Assembly (NCBI RefSeq): GCF_022965805.1
Contig: NW_027331364.1
Span: forward strand, 1-64,000
Reading direction: 5' to 3'
Source: Primulina eburnea
Lineage: Eukaryota > Streptophyta > Magnoliopsida > Lamiales > Gesneriaceae
DNA: 64,000 nucleotides
Of the stretch, positions 13,117 through 24,126 are shown in pieces; position 1 is the stretch's first letter, and each line of letters opens with the position of its first letter. Both the position numbers and the translations under genes were made by a program. The notes under the pieces are model-generated. The model was not told the origin of the DNA. It worked only from the letters and a program-made list of their open reading frames with translations, and did no database searches.

Positions 13117-14923
13117 AGTGGTATCTTGAGCTAAGGGTACTAGTTTTTGTAGCATATACATGATATTATATTGAGGTCGATTTCTAACCGCATGAGATAT
13201 AATTTTTGCAATAAAATCAAGGCCGGCTTTTGGGGATTTTGGGGCAGCAAGTTGCTGCCCATTTCGGGCAGCTTCGGCTGCTCGAGGGGCTGCCCGAAAT
13301 GGGCAGCAAGGGTAGCCCGAGGGGCTGCCCGAACGGCCCCATCTTTTAAATAAATAAAAAAAATTTGGTATGTTGACCGTAATCCGGCGACGGAGCTCCG
13401 GCGACGACGATGACGACTAGGGTTTTCAAAAGATGTTTTGAAATATCAAAGTGTCATAGGCCTTGAGTTGTTGGGCCATTGGATGGCTAACATATTTGTG
13501 AATTTTAAATGGGCCAAAATGTTTTGGTGAAAAATGAGTTTTTTGGGCCCTTAAGTTTAAAAATACAAAAATTGCAAATATTTTCTCATAAAATAAATAA
13601 TTGAAGTTTGACTTTAATTATTTATAATAAATTGTGATTTACAAGAAATTCGGTTAAATAAATTAATTGGAAAGTAGACAAAGGTGTTTGTATACTTTGT
13701 TAATTTAGTTTATAATCGTGGAGGTTAGAGATTGATTCAAGATATATAATATTGGATCAATTGATTGTGATAATTAATTGATGGTGTATGATATGTGATA
13801 TTATGCATGAAGGATGATCAAAAGCCCAAGCCCAATTTGCTAGGTGTATGCTAGGATATTTGGTGTTGAATGATTGTAATAATTATCAAATCTAAAGTGG
13901 GCTTGGTTTATGACCCGTTCTCACCCCATGAGATGTATCCCTATTTGCCATGGATATTTATTTGTAAATATTAGTATAGTGGATGATCAAGATTGGAAGA
14001 AGATGGTGGCCATGATGATTATGAAGATCGAAGACATGTAAATATTGGAAGCTTATGTAATAGTTGTATTTGCATCCCATGCATTTCCCTAGGATTTGAC
14101 CTAGGCCCGTGCTTAGCTCACACGGGCCATTAGTATTGGGGCGATTGATCATCCTTGTTTTGTTTACTGTTTATAATATATACATGATATATAATAAATA
14201 ATGAGTATGTGCGTTATTATTATGATAATAACAAAGTTGCATTAATCCGACAAACATACGATCAAACATGGCGAGCTTTTAAATAAAATTAATGATGAAA
14301 CCTTTCAAAATTAAAAACCCTCATTTCAAATAAGATTCAAAATTATTATCAAGCCCGAAAGGGGAATTATAAATTTGTTTATAATTTTCATGTCTTCCAT
14401 CGACAATAGGTGCTAGATGAACGCTATCCGTACTCGGGGCTCGACTCATATTATTGGGGGGGCCTGGGTGCCGGAAAGCTGTGAATCCATTGACATAGTG
14501 ATGTGAACTACGTGGAACTCCCATGATTTCGGCTCATATTATTTTGGGAACTCATGGCGACCGTCCATCAAGGTTCAACATCGATGGGTAAGGCTTGACA
14601 CGTGAAGATGAACGACGCCATATTATTGGGTCCTAATCAAACGCGAGACAAAAGTTTACGTATAGGGTTGCATTGTGATGCAATTGGAAACTACCTTTTA
14701 GGAATTGTGATTGGCTGATATTATTCGGGATCATAATTCGCTAATTGGACCTTACGTACCTACTGAGGAAAGGAGTTTCCCGTTTTCACTAGAGGGTAGT
14801 GAAAGATGTCAAAACAGTGGGAGCAAATATTTATGAAGTAAAAGTCCAAACTTCATATCTTACTAAATATTTTAAAATAGTCATCAACATTTATCTGTTT
14901 TTACTTTTCAGTACAAATTGACA
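13117..14923 (+). other. Copia leader with GC-rich module and four TATTATT boxes
   Basis: About 1.8 kb between PBS and gag with no supported gene. A GC-rich cluster of GGGCAGC/GCTGCCC motifs able to fold on itself is at 13243-13343. The four TCATATTATT-like boxes are at 14446, 14534, 14618 and 14716, each followed by G-rich bases. Confidence 0.7.
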
Positions 14924-15784
14924 ATGTCTTCGATTCGCAATCCGATATCTGTAATACTCGACAAACATATATTAACTGGACCTAATTACCTCACTTGGTT
15001 AAGAAACCTAAAAATCGTCTTGAATTCGGAAAGGGTAGCATATACACTGACTGAGTCGCCCCCTGTTGAGGCTCCGACTGACTGCACTCCTGAGGAATTG
15101 CAGACTTACAAGGAATGGTGTGACCATGACTTGATAGCTAGGTGTTATATGCTGACTTCTATGAAAGATGAGCTGCAGAGGCGTTTTGAGGATGCAAAGA
15201 GTGCTGCTGACATTCATTTGAATCTCAAGGAGCTCTTTGGTGAGCAGACACGACTTCTTAGGCATGCTACCGTCAAGGAGCTGATCACTTTGCGCATGTG
15301 AGATGGCGCCTTAGTCCATGAGCATGGCCTGAAGTTGATTGGGCTCGTGGACAAGCTCGTTGGCATGGATCTGATCTTGCCTTCGGAGTTGACCACCGAC
15401 GTGTTGCTGTTATCATTGCCTAGCACATTTGATCCTTTTGTGGTGAACTTCAACATGAACAAGATGGAGCCGACCCTTGAGGAGTTGGTGAATATGCTTG
15501 TTACGTTTGAATCAACCATCAAGAAAGAGAAGTTGGTTCTTTATCTGGGTTGTTCATCTGGTACGAAGATTGATCCACATGGGAAGGGAAAGAAGCGTTC
15601 TTTCCAACGTCCCAAGAAGAACGTGCCCTTGTTGAGGCAATCTCCGAATCCCGTTGTGGCAGCCACACCAGTTAAGGCTGACAAGACTAGTGATGTTTGT
15701 CATCACTGCAAGAAGCCTGGACATTGGAGGCGAAATTGCAAGGAATATCTGGCCCAGAAGAGTTCTGGAAACGGTATGTTCTAA
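14924..15784 (+). pseudogene. Copia gag, interrupted (P2)
   Basis: It starts at the ATG at 14924 (MSSIRNP). A TGA at 15299-15301 replaces the Arg codon CGA found in copy 1, giving two halves: an N-terminal part with the LTGPNYLTW and FEDAKSAADIH segments, and a C-terminal part (15335-15784) with zinc knuckle CHHCKKPGHWRRNC. Gag would form the virus-like particle and bind RNA. A TAA at 15782-15784 closes the frame before the protease where copy 1 has Tyr. Confidence 0.85.
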
Positions 15785-18203
15785 ATTGAAGTAAACATTT
15801 TAATTAACTCTACTTCTTGGGTATTAGATACCGGTTATGGTTCACATCTGTGTTATGATTTACAGGTGTTGGAAAGAAGTAGGAAGCTTAGGGAAGGTGT
15901 GACCTTCTTAAGGATGGGCAATGGGGCAAGAGTTGATGCCAAGGCTGTTGAAGATGTTTACTTATTGTTGAACAATAGTTTTAAGTTAATCTAATGAGAT
16001 GTTTTGTTTGTACCAAATTTTGTGAAAAACATTGTTTCCATTTATATGTTGATACAAATGGATATTCTTGTTTATTTTGCAAAGGTGTTTGCAACATTTA
16101 CATGAATGAATGTTTGATTGGTACTGGAGAACTTGAAAACGATCTCTACAACTTAAAATTGAAAGATATTCCACTAAATGTCCATTCAAAGGCAGACACC
16201 ATATGAGATATGGATGGGTAAGCCTCCCAAATATTCTTGTCTTAGAATATGGGAGTGCCCTGCTTATGTGAAGCAGGTAGTGGGAGATAAATTGGATAGT
16301 TGATCCATTTTATGTTTCTTTGTGGGATATCCAAGGAATTCAGTTGGATATCATTTCTATCATCCCCAAGAAACAAAGGTGTTTGTTTCTAGGAATGCAA
16401 ACTTTTTGGAAAAGGAATTTCTATTGGATAGAAAAGGGGAGATGATAGAACTTGAAGAGGTTCGAGAGACACCCACAATTATATAGCCCACACCCGAAGA
16501 GCCAAGAGAGAAGATACAAGCTCCTAGAAGATCCGAGAGAGTCTCGAGACCACCTATGAGGTAAGGTCTGCTTCTTGAAGAGGGCCATGATGAGCCTATC
16601 CATGGAGGTGATCCAAGGACCTTCAAGGAAGCATTATCTGATGCCGATTCATCCAAAGTGGCTTGAATCAATGGAATCTGAGATGAATTCCATGCATTCG
16701 AACCAAGTGTGGAATCTCGTGGATCCACCTGAGGGAATTGTTCCCATAGGGTGTAAATGGATTTACAAGAGGAAACTTGGGGCGGATGGGAAGGTATTGA
16801 CTTTCAAGGCGCGATTGGTGGCAAAATGATATACTCAAAGACAAGGAGTAGACTTTGAGGAAACCTTTTCACCAGTTGCAATGTTCAAGTCTATAAGGAT
16901 ATTTCTAGCCATAGCTGCATGGTATGACTATGAGATATGGCAGATGGATGTCAAGACAGCCTTTCTTAATGGGGATATTAAGGAAGAGATTTATATGTCT
17001 CAAACCTGAAGGTTTTACATCTATCGGAAGTGAGCATATGGAATGCAAACTTCAAAGATCTATTTATGGTCTAAAGCAGGCATCTAGGAGTTGGAACCTC
17101 AGATTCAATAGTACAATCAAAGAGTTTAGTTTTGCTAAGAATCATGAGGAACCCTGTGTGTATAAGAAGGTCAGTGGGAGTGTTGTGACATTCCCGGTGT
17201 TTTATTTTGATGACATTCTAATCATTGGGAATGATGTAGGAATGTTGCAATCAACTAAAAAATGGTTAGTAAATAAGTTCTCGATACAGGACTTGGGTGA
17301 AGCATCTTTTGTATTGGGAATACATATCTATAGAGATAGATCAAGAAGATTGCTTGGTCTCACCCAGTCCACATACATTGATACCATCGTGAAGCGGTTC
17401 TCGATGGATGAGTCCAAGAGAGGACATCTACCGATGTGTCATGGCGTGTCCCTATCCAAGTCTATGTCTCCCAAGACTGATGCAGAAATAGCGGCGATGA
17501 CTAGCATTCCTTATGCATCTGCGATTGGTAGCATCATGTATGAGATGATATCTACACATCCTCACGTGGCTTTCGCACTAAGTGTAGTAAGTAGATATCA
17601 ATCGAACCCTGGTCTTCCACATTGGAAAGCTGTGAAAGACATCCTCAAGTAGTTGATAAGGACCAATAAATTGTTCTTGGTCTATGGGGTGGAGAACTGA
17701 AATTGGAAGGCTATACCGACTCTAGCTTCCAAAGCGATATCGATGACTAGAATTCAACCTCTGGGTTTGTATTCATGCTCAATGGTGCTGCTGTCTCTTG
17801 GAAGAGTTCCAAGCAAGACAATACTACGGATTCCAGCACAGAGGCCAAATACATTGCTGCATCAGATGCAGCAAGGGAGGCTGTTTGGATAAGGAATTTC
17901 GTCTAAAAGTTGGACGTCATTCCTAATGGAGTTGCTCCTCTCCCGGTGTTGTGTGACAACATGGGAGCTTTAGATCAAGCAAAGGAGCCAAGGTCTCATT
18001 AGAAGTCCAAACATGTATTGAGAAAGTACCACATCCTAGGAGAGATTTTGGAAAGAGGAAGAAGTGTATTTTGACATAGTCGGCTCCACAGATAATGTTG
18101 CTGATCCACTAGCTAAGCCTTTACCTGGACCATTATTCGAGATGCATCGCGAATCAATGGGTTTGAAGCATATGGGTAGTTGGCTCTATTGCAAGTGGGA
18201 GAT
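15785..18203 (+). pseudogene. Copia protease-RT-RNase H remnant with integrase deleted (P2)
   Basis: The protease site DTGYGSHLC lies near 15835. After KDIPLN at about 16180 the frame jumps to VHSKA and [11 protein letters not shown], so about 0.66 kb coding for integrase is lost between copies of AACAATGTCCA. The RT begins near 16650. A one-base insertion at about 17000 (CTCAAACCTG) shifts to the frame 16924-17652, which has [10 protein letters not shown] and YFDDILI where the family has YVDD. RNase H (about 17700-18203) has several stops and a shared frameshift at about 17690. No functional polyprotein can be made. Confidence 0.85.
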
Positions 18204-20349
18204 TGTTAGAGTAGGTGCCCATCGAGCCAAGTGGTGGCTGAGTGTTCACAATGAAACTCTATGTATAAGTAATCATTATTTTAATAATATTTGAAATTAT
18301 TGTTTTGGCAAATCTTTGTCTGTATACCCATGCTAGTTGCATAGATAAAGCCCTTGAATATACAAATAGTAGAAAGAATATGAGATGCTCATATGATGAG
18401 TATCATGAAACTCATATTTGGAATATTGTATATCTAAACAGTTCCTAGTCGATTCAGCCGCCGCTAAGAAGGATATAGGCCGCTCGAGTTCGAGATTAGT
18501 ATCTGCGATGTGAGTACCATGTTTCATTGGTAGGGGACATTGTGATGTCCGAACATGCAGATAGGTGCTCCTTGTAGAGTGCACTGAACAACCCTCCATA
18601 AAGGACTTTCCAAGTGGTTCTCACTTATCGAGTGGAAACGTCCTGGTTTATTGTTGTACACCATTAGTCCTTATGACCCGGGACAACATTGAGACTCTAT
18701 GTGCTAGCATTACACTTTGACTTGTTTACCTATTCTCAAGGGGTCATCAGGTGGCAAGGTTGGGTGTTTTGTCGAAACATGTAGGAGTCGATGCATTGTA
18801 GTCGAGAATTCACCGCTTACCTTTGGGTATGGATATCCTATGTGTTCTCATGTGTATGTAGGTTGAAATCTCTGATCAGAGTATGGTGGTAATTATGAAA
18901 GGGGTTTCATAGATTACACCATCGATGCAACTACAACATGACACATAGTATCGATTCATTGATAACTCTCGATAAACCAATTGTTGTCGAATCGATCGGG
19001 ATATATTAGTTGAAGGGACTGTACTGTACGCTAACCATAATTGAATGGTTCTTGCAGACACTATCATTTGATACCTAGGGAATCATGTAAGCGATGCTGC
19101 TAGGCGTTTAACATGATTGGTTGGGTACTATCAGACTTGAGTTCTGACGTTCTTGTTATCAAGGATTTGATAAGTAAGAATGGAGCAATTGGGGTATGCT
19201 TATATAAGGACATGTTTAGTCCGAATCACATGGAGATGTGAACCCACGGCTAGTTGTATCAATGAACTATTGAGGGTCACACAAGTACTAGCTTTCTATA
19301 TCCCGTTGAGAAGTAGAAATAGTTCAATGTGTTGAACGGCTTATAAAGGAGTTTATAAGCGTAAGGAAAAATTAGAAGTATGACTTCTATAAAGGAGAAA
19401 ATAGTTCAATGTGTTGAACGGCTTATAAATGAGTTTATAAGCGTAAAGAAAAATAGAAGTATGACTTCTATGAGAGAAATGTGAATTTTAATTTATGAAA
19501 GTGTTCCTAAATTAAAAGTTGGCCAAGTGAATAATGTATTTGAAAATTGTGATTTTCATAAACATTATTATGGACTAAATTAAATTAATTCAAGTGTTGA
19601 ATTAATTAAACCCTAGTGGACCTAGTAGAGTCCAAATAATTAAATTAATTCAAGTGTTGAATTAATTAAATCATATTGAGCCTTGTAGAGCTCAATTTAA
19701 ATTAATTATTTAACTAGTGGGACTTGGGTAAATTCAAGTAATGTTTAATTAGTCTCAAATATGTATGAGATAATCAAATTTAGTCCATGATTTTTTAATT
19801 GTTAAAAACACCATATAATATTGCATGCATGGGAGGTGAAGAGTTGGAGACAACTTTTTCAAATAACAAGGCTTGACATGCTACTTTTGCTTTTAGCTTT
19901 TTGCAAATCCAAGACAAGTCTGCCTTCCCCCCATTACACTCTCTCCATGGCCGAAACTAGCAAGTAAATTCTCTCCAAATTTTTTTCCATTTTTCTTCTT
20001 CAAATGTTGAGGAAAGAAAATACTTCTCTTTGAAAAATCCTCTTAATTTTCTAGTGCAAATTAAGAGGGGATCTACCTAGTTGGTGGTGGGCTTAATAGT
20101 TGAGCAATGAGTGCTCAAAGGAAGCTTGAAGATAGTTTCTACCATTGAAGAGCTAAGGTGTTTACACCTTAGTTGGAGCCATACATCAATCATTGTGATT
20201 GATAGGTACATTCTTAACACACTATGAATGTCATTTGGTGTTTTTGTATTTGCTACACAATATCCTCTTGGTGGCCGAAATTTCTTGGTGAAAAATCAAA
20301 ATTTTTAACTTCCGTTCCGCTTCCGGTCACCATAACCGATCCCCTTTCA
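18204..20349 (+). repeat. Copia 3' LTR (P2)
   Basis: From TGTTAGAGTAGG to CCCCTTTCA, 2146 bp, preceded by the PPT and followed by GGCTG and gag. It is nearly the same as the solo LTR at 9266-11410, including the duplicated ATAGTTCAATGTGTTGAACG stretch near 19318 and 19400 (10380 and 10464 in the solo LTR). Confidence 0.85.
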
Positions 20350-20515
20350 GGCTGTGCAAACGATATGAAACTCTTTCAGATGTTTATGGGGATCTTCACC
20401 TGCAAGACCACGAAAATTAGGCAATAAATGAATCAAGCCAGATTTTAATTCCAAAGTAGCATAAGTAGTAGGGAATTGAATGCATAATGGTTGTTGAATA
20501 ACATTAGGATTAGCT
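20350..20515 (-). pseudogene. Athila-type gag N-terminal fragment (copy B)
   Basis: Same reading as 11411-11575 (NPNVIQQPLCIQFP to HLKEFHIVC) with a few substitutions. It is cut at 20515 by a SINE-like end. The matching upstream part (leader, PBS, LTR) resumes at 22672 after about 2.15 kb of inserted repeats, and about 210 bases of gag present in copy A are missing. Confidence 0.75.
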
Positions 20516-20606
20516 ATGTAACGATCATGGGCCATTAGGCTGAACCAACAAAGGCCTCGGCCCATACCCACGCCCCACTAGTGGTCATGGGTCGTTAGGA
20601 TGGTTT
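20516..20606 (-). repeat. SINE 3' fragment
   Basis: On the minus strand this reads ACCATCCTAACGACCC through CCCATGATCGTTACA, matching the 3' halves of the SINE copies at 22013-22455. It is fused at its 5' side to the end of a Cassandra LTR and has no poly(A) left. Confidence 0.5.
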
Positions 20607-20855
20607 AACGCCCCAGATTCGATGACTGTCCTCACTATATCAAGACGTGTCTTTTCAGCGTGCTTATGTCCTCACTCACACGCACCCTGAGAAACTTCCC
20701 AGGAGGTCACCAATCCCAAAATTGCCCCAAGTCAAGCACGCTTAACGTTAGAGTTCTTATGTGATGAGCTACTGAAAAGAAGATGCACCTTCGTGATATG
20801 AGTAGGTTCAATCAAATATATTAAGCCCTCTTCAACTGTACAGTCCATTACATTG
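20607..20855 (-). repeat. Cassandra TRIM LTR (3' LTR)
   Basis: The minus strand begins TGTAATGGACTGTACAG and ends CGAATCTGGGGCGTTA, short of the expected CA. Inside, at 20691-20766, is 5S rRNA-like sequence: CATCACATAAGAACTC, GTTAAGCGTGCTTG and GGTGACCTCCTGGGAAGT, close to the 3' half of plant 5S rRNA including its internal promoter boxes. Cassandra elements are the known plant TRIMs with 5S in the LTR. It is non-coding and moved in trans. Confidence 0.8.
20691..20766 (-). ncRNA. 5S rRNA-derived segment inside Cassandra LTR
   Basis: This is similar to the second half of plant 5S rRNA. The A-box-like GTTAAGCGTGCTTG is followed by a spacer and then the C-box-like GGTGACCTCCTGGGAAGT. The middle and the 5' half of 5S are not preserved, so it is not a 5S gene. 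Pol III transcription of Cassandra 5S-like RNA is reported for the family; activity here is unknown. Confidence 0.7.
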
Positions 20856-21064
20856 AACAGTCTCGGATCCCTCTCATTCCCGTGTGGGATCACTTCATTC
20901 ATGTTCCCTCCACCTAGAAGCCTGCAAGGAGCCGCTCATTGTCCGTGCAACTGATGGCACCGGCGATCACCCCCCGCCCTCTTCGGCCCCGGGCCTCACA
21001 TGCCCACCAGCTTCCGTTTGGTTCGTCTCCGAACCACACCGTACTAAGAGAGGTCGGCTCTGAT
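20856..21064 (-). mobile_element. Cassandra internal region with PBS
   Basis: The PBS TGGTATCAGAGCC is at 21052-21064 on the minus strand, and about 190 bases of non-coding internal sequence lead to the 3' LTR. Cassandra internal regions are this short. Directly upstream of the PBS, where a Cassandra 5' LTR should stand, there is instead the end of a different LTR (21067 on). Confidence 0.7.
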
Positions 21065-21066
21065 AC

Positions 21067-21997
21067 CAACTGAAACGTCCTGATCTTTTTTATTGCTTTA
21101 AAAGTACTAGAATTTTTTTTTTCTAACTCAATTAATACACGAAAATATTTTTATAAAATATTTTACCCTTTCAAATTAAATTACCAACTCTCTAGCATTT
21201 TAAAATCAATTGCAATAGTCATAAAAATAAAATCGTCCACTATTTTAACAAACTTAAAAGCAATAATTTGAAAAGGATAGCCTATACTACGTCTCTCAAA
21301 ACTCTCTCAAAAGCATAAAGAAATAATCTTAAAAATCTTTAACATAAAACATAAAGCATAATGCGGAAAATGTAGCGCTGGTCCTCGGGTTGTGTGCGCC
21401 ATCAGTCCCGTCAGATCACTCATCAAGTCCTCCATCAATACCACCTGCATCCATCACACCTAGTGAGTCTAAAGACTCAACACACCATAATCTTTGAAAC
21501 GAGTACTACATAATACAGTTAACATATAACAATGAAAAATACTTGTACTTAAAATATCATTTCATGAAGATGCATAAACTTTAGACTTATTCGTTTTCGT
21601 AAACATTTTCATGATGCATAAAAACATTTTCAAATGCATAAACATATCACTTAAACATATTCATATTCGTGTCCATAATCGTATTCATATTCATGTTCGT
21701 ATTCGTGTTTGTTGAATTCGGATCGTTGATTGTGACTTTCATATACGTGTTAGGCGATGGATCCATCTACATGTAACCACAGTACTGGGCGGCGGGAGAC
21801 ACCAGCAACAGTCTCACCGGTCAACTGGGCCCTGGCCTTACGTAATATCGTATCATCATATACATATACATATACATATCCGTATCCAAGGAAATACGAT
21901 CGTCGGGCTCCCACTGGGACCATAACCCTCACGATATCTCCAACATATCATCATGTTAGTCACAATCCCTTCACATCCTTCAACGTATTATCATTAC
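21067..21997 (-). repeat. Gypsy-like LTR fragment joined to Cassandra PBS
   Basis: The minus-strand end reads GATCAGGACGTTTCA next to the PBS at 21064. The LTR body shares CTAGTGAGTCTAAAGACTCAACACA (broken up: about 21459-21483) and the GCGGAAA-CCTCGGG block (about 21364-21390) with the LTR at 29746-31136. It contains a short CATATA microsatellite near 21860. The 5' end is cut at an A-run near 21998. There is no coding content. Confidence 0.6.
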
Positions 21998-22012
21998 AAA
22001 AAAAAAGGCGCC

Positions 22013-22231
22013 TTTTTTTGTAACGATCATGGGCCATTAGGCTGAACTAACAAAGGCCTCGGCCCATACCCACGCACCACTACTGGTCATGGGTCGTTAG
22101 GATGGTCCAGCATGGGCCTCGGCCCATGCCCATGCACCGCCACTCATAGAATATCCCACTCCCTGGAAAGTGGTTCCTTTCGCCTTCCCCAACACTTGAA
22201 CCCAGGATCTCCAGGATAAGTACCTAGATTC
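22013..22231 (-). repeat. tRNA-derived SINE, minus strand
   Basis: On the minus strand a pol III B-box-like GGTTCAAGTGTTG (about 22190-22210) is followed by the body and the tail CATGATCGTTACAAAAAAA. The A-box end is lost where it abuts the opposite SINE. An AAAA-GGCGCC-TTTT palindrome sits at the tail boundary (22000-22019). Confidence 0.6.
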
Positions 22232-22455
22232 TAGCTCAACTGGTACCAACACTTAGGAATCTAGGTACTTAGCCTGGAGGTCCTGGGTTCAAGTGTTGGG
22301 GAAGGCGAAAGAAACCACTTTCCAGGAGTGAGATATTCTATGAGTGGCGGTGCATGGGCATGGGCCGAGGCCCATGCTGGACCATCCTAACGACCCATGA
22401 CCAGTAGTGGTGCGTGTGTATGGGACGAGGCCTTTGTTGGTTCAGCCTAATGGCC
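22032..22455. repeat. Large inverted repeat made of two SINEs
   Basis: Arms of about 199 bp (22032-22230 and 22258-22455) are nearly perfect reverse complements around a spacer of about 27 bases holding the A box. A transcript would fold into a long hairpin. It arises from two head-to-head copies of one SINE family, not from a DNA transposon: there are no terminal target duplications around it. Confidence 0.8.
22232..22455 (+). repeat. tRNA-derived SINE, plus strand
   Basis: A perfect A-box-like TAGCTCAACTGG at 22232-22243 and a B-box-like GGTTCAAGT at 22287 are spaced as in a tRNA. The body matches the minus-strand neighbour. The 3' end is cut at AATGGCC (22455), before the expected ATCGTTACA and tail. 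Confidence 0.6.
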
Positions 22456-22459
22456 AGCA

Positions 22460-22671
22460 TTTTTTTTGTAACGACCATGGGCTATCCCGATCTTGGGCTC
22501 CCTCGGGGTCCTTGTCCCATCTTGGGTTCCCACTGGGGCCTTTTCCCTCACGGGCTTTCCCATGCGTAATTACTCATAGAACTCTCCAGCCCAGGAACTG
22601 GAGCTTGTGCCTCCCCAGAGTCGAACCCAAGATCTCCTGGACATATAGATACTTGGCACAACTCTGGTACG
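22460..22671 (-). repeat. Second tRNA-derived SINE, minus strand
   Basis: The minus strand has B-box-like GGGTTCGACTCTGG (+ about 22615-22628), a body with GGGAACCCAAGATGGG, and a tail CATGGTCGTTACAAAAAAA. It is related in layout and tail to the preceding SINEs but diverged in body. It is 5'-truncated at GTACCAGAG where it joins Athila leader sequence. Confidence 0.55.
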
Positions 22672-22742
22672 AGAAGAACAAGGCATAATAAATAAAAAAT
22701 CAAAAGAAATTATCCTTTCACCGTTCCCCGGCAACTGCGCCA
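22672..22742 (-). other. Athila-type leader and PBS (copy B)
   Basis: Matches 11786-11857. The PBS at 22724-22742 (TTCCCCGGCAACTGCGCCA in + sense) is closer to the tRNA-Asp 3' end than that of copy A. Confidence 0.65.
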
Positions 22743-24126
22743 ATAGGTGTGGTGTCGTTGACCACCAAATTAATTCATACTCTTTTAAATAAAAACAAGT
22801 GTAATGGTGAGTAGGGTCGAATCTACAGGGAACGATATATTTATTTCTTTTGATACTAAAAATAAAAAAGGGGGATTTTTTTTTATAATTACAAAATAAA
22901 ATTATCTAAACTAAAATTATCAAGCAGGAATGAATACTGAATCTAGATATGAAAATTAATTGACGAGAATAAAGTGAAGAATTTAATATGAGAAAATACT
23001 GACTCAAGGAGATTCTACTATTTAATTATCTCACTGTTCATCGGTTAACCAATCATTTATTCATGTTATTCCAAAAAATTAAACTTAGAATAATAGGGAT
23101 AGCCACTAAAATTCTTTTTTTTCCTAAATTAATTGACCAAACCCAGCATCCAGTCAAAACTTACCAATAATCAACTGGGTACGATAGCAGTCCATATTAA
23201 TTAAAGATAGAATTTTAGTTTCGTGAAAACGGTTAATCCTAAAATCTAACAACCGAGATAGCTGCATTTGAAAGATCTAGTTCTGTCGATTTATTTAGAA
23301 TACACACGTTATGATAGCACAACACATCTAACCTATTGATACTCACGTACCAATCTTTCATGACAATTACGAATCACTGAATTCATGGTTAGCATTAGAA
23401 AATCATACATCAAATTAAATTGTCAGATTAATTGACGCATAACATTCATATAATTTAATCATAAATCAACGAATACTTGGGCAAACAAGAACAATAAATT
23501 AAAGTGCAAAAACCTCACAGTGATAAAATCAAAATAGTAGACTATCCCTTGAATCAGACTAAGAAAATTATCCTAACATAATTTGATCTAAAATATCCAT
23601 AAAAAATAAATAAGAAGTTATAACGAAAAGCAAACTATTTTGTTGGGAGAATGTTGAAATCTTCTTGCTGCGTACGTGAGATGAGGGTGGAATGGTTGAG
23701 AGAGCTTTTTCCAATTTTTTTTATTTTATTCTCGTGCTACGGCTCTCTTGTACTTGAGTAGTAGGCTTTTTGGGAATATTAAGCTAAAAAGCCCACTAAT
23801 ATTTTATTAACCCCAAATCTTAAATATAAAATAATAGATAATATTTTATCTAGATTTCCCCTCCTTGCAATTTTTGGCAGCTGAAATATCGTCACAAGGC
23901 GTGGCCACGCCTTATTCCAGGATTTCTTCTGGTTTTGTCATTCACTTTCAACTTTCTCTTGAAACTTCAAATGTGATAAATATCACCTTTTTAACTCAAA
24001 TTTGCTCCAAGATCGCGAAAGTTCCTCCTACAATAAAATTACACAAAAATGTATCAATTAAACATATCAGAGGTTGGAATAATAGGAAATATAAAAATAA
24101 AAATACTATCTATTAAGAGCCTATCA
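22743..24126 (-). repeat. Athila-type gypsy LTR (copy B), the most complete one
   Basis: It follows the PBS directly, shares its first about 60 bases with the stubs at 11858-11919 and 58344-58406, and continues with AGGGTCGAATCTACAGGGAA, a stretch I associate with Athila/Tat LTRs. The outer end is placed at CTATCA (TGATAG on the minus strand) near 24126; this boundary is approximate. No gene inside; AT-rich. Confidence 0.55.

Larger units (their letters stand above)
11930..20349 (+). mobile_element. Plus-strand copia element with truncated 5' LTR (P2)
   Basis: Order: truncated 5' LTR (11930-13116), PBS, leader, gag (14924), pol remnant, PPT (GCAAGTGGGAGAT just before 18204) and a complete 3' LTR (18204-20349). 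The 5' LTR is of subfamily X while the 3' LTR matches the solo LTR at 9266, so the two ends are not a normal identical pair. The 3' flank is GGCTG plus Athila gag at 20350. A near-copy of 11930-18000 occupies 58417-64000. Confidence 0.85.

Noticed and set aside
20691..20766. 5S rRNA gene
   Set aside because: Only the 3' half is similar, the middle is diverged, and it lies inside a Cassandra LTR; no full 120-base 5S is present.
22232..22300. tRNA gene
   Set aside because: A and B boxes are present but the sequence does not close a cloverleaf and continues into a SINE body repeated nearby.
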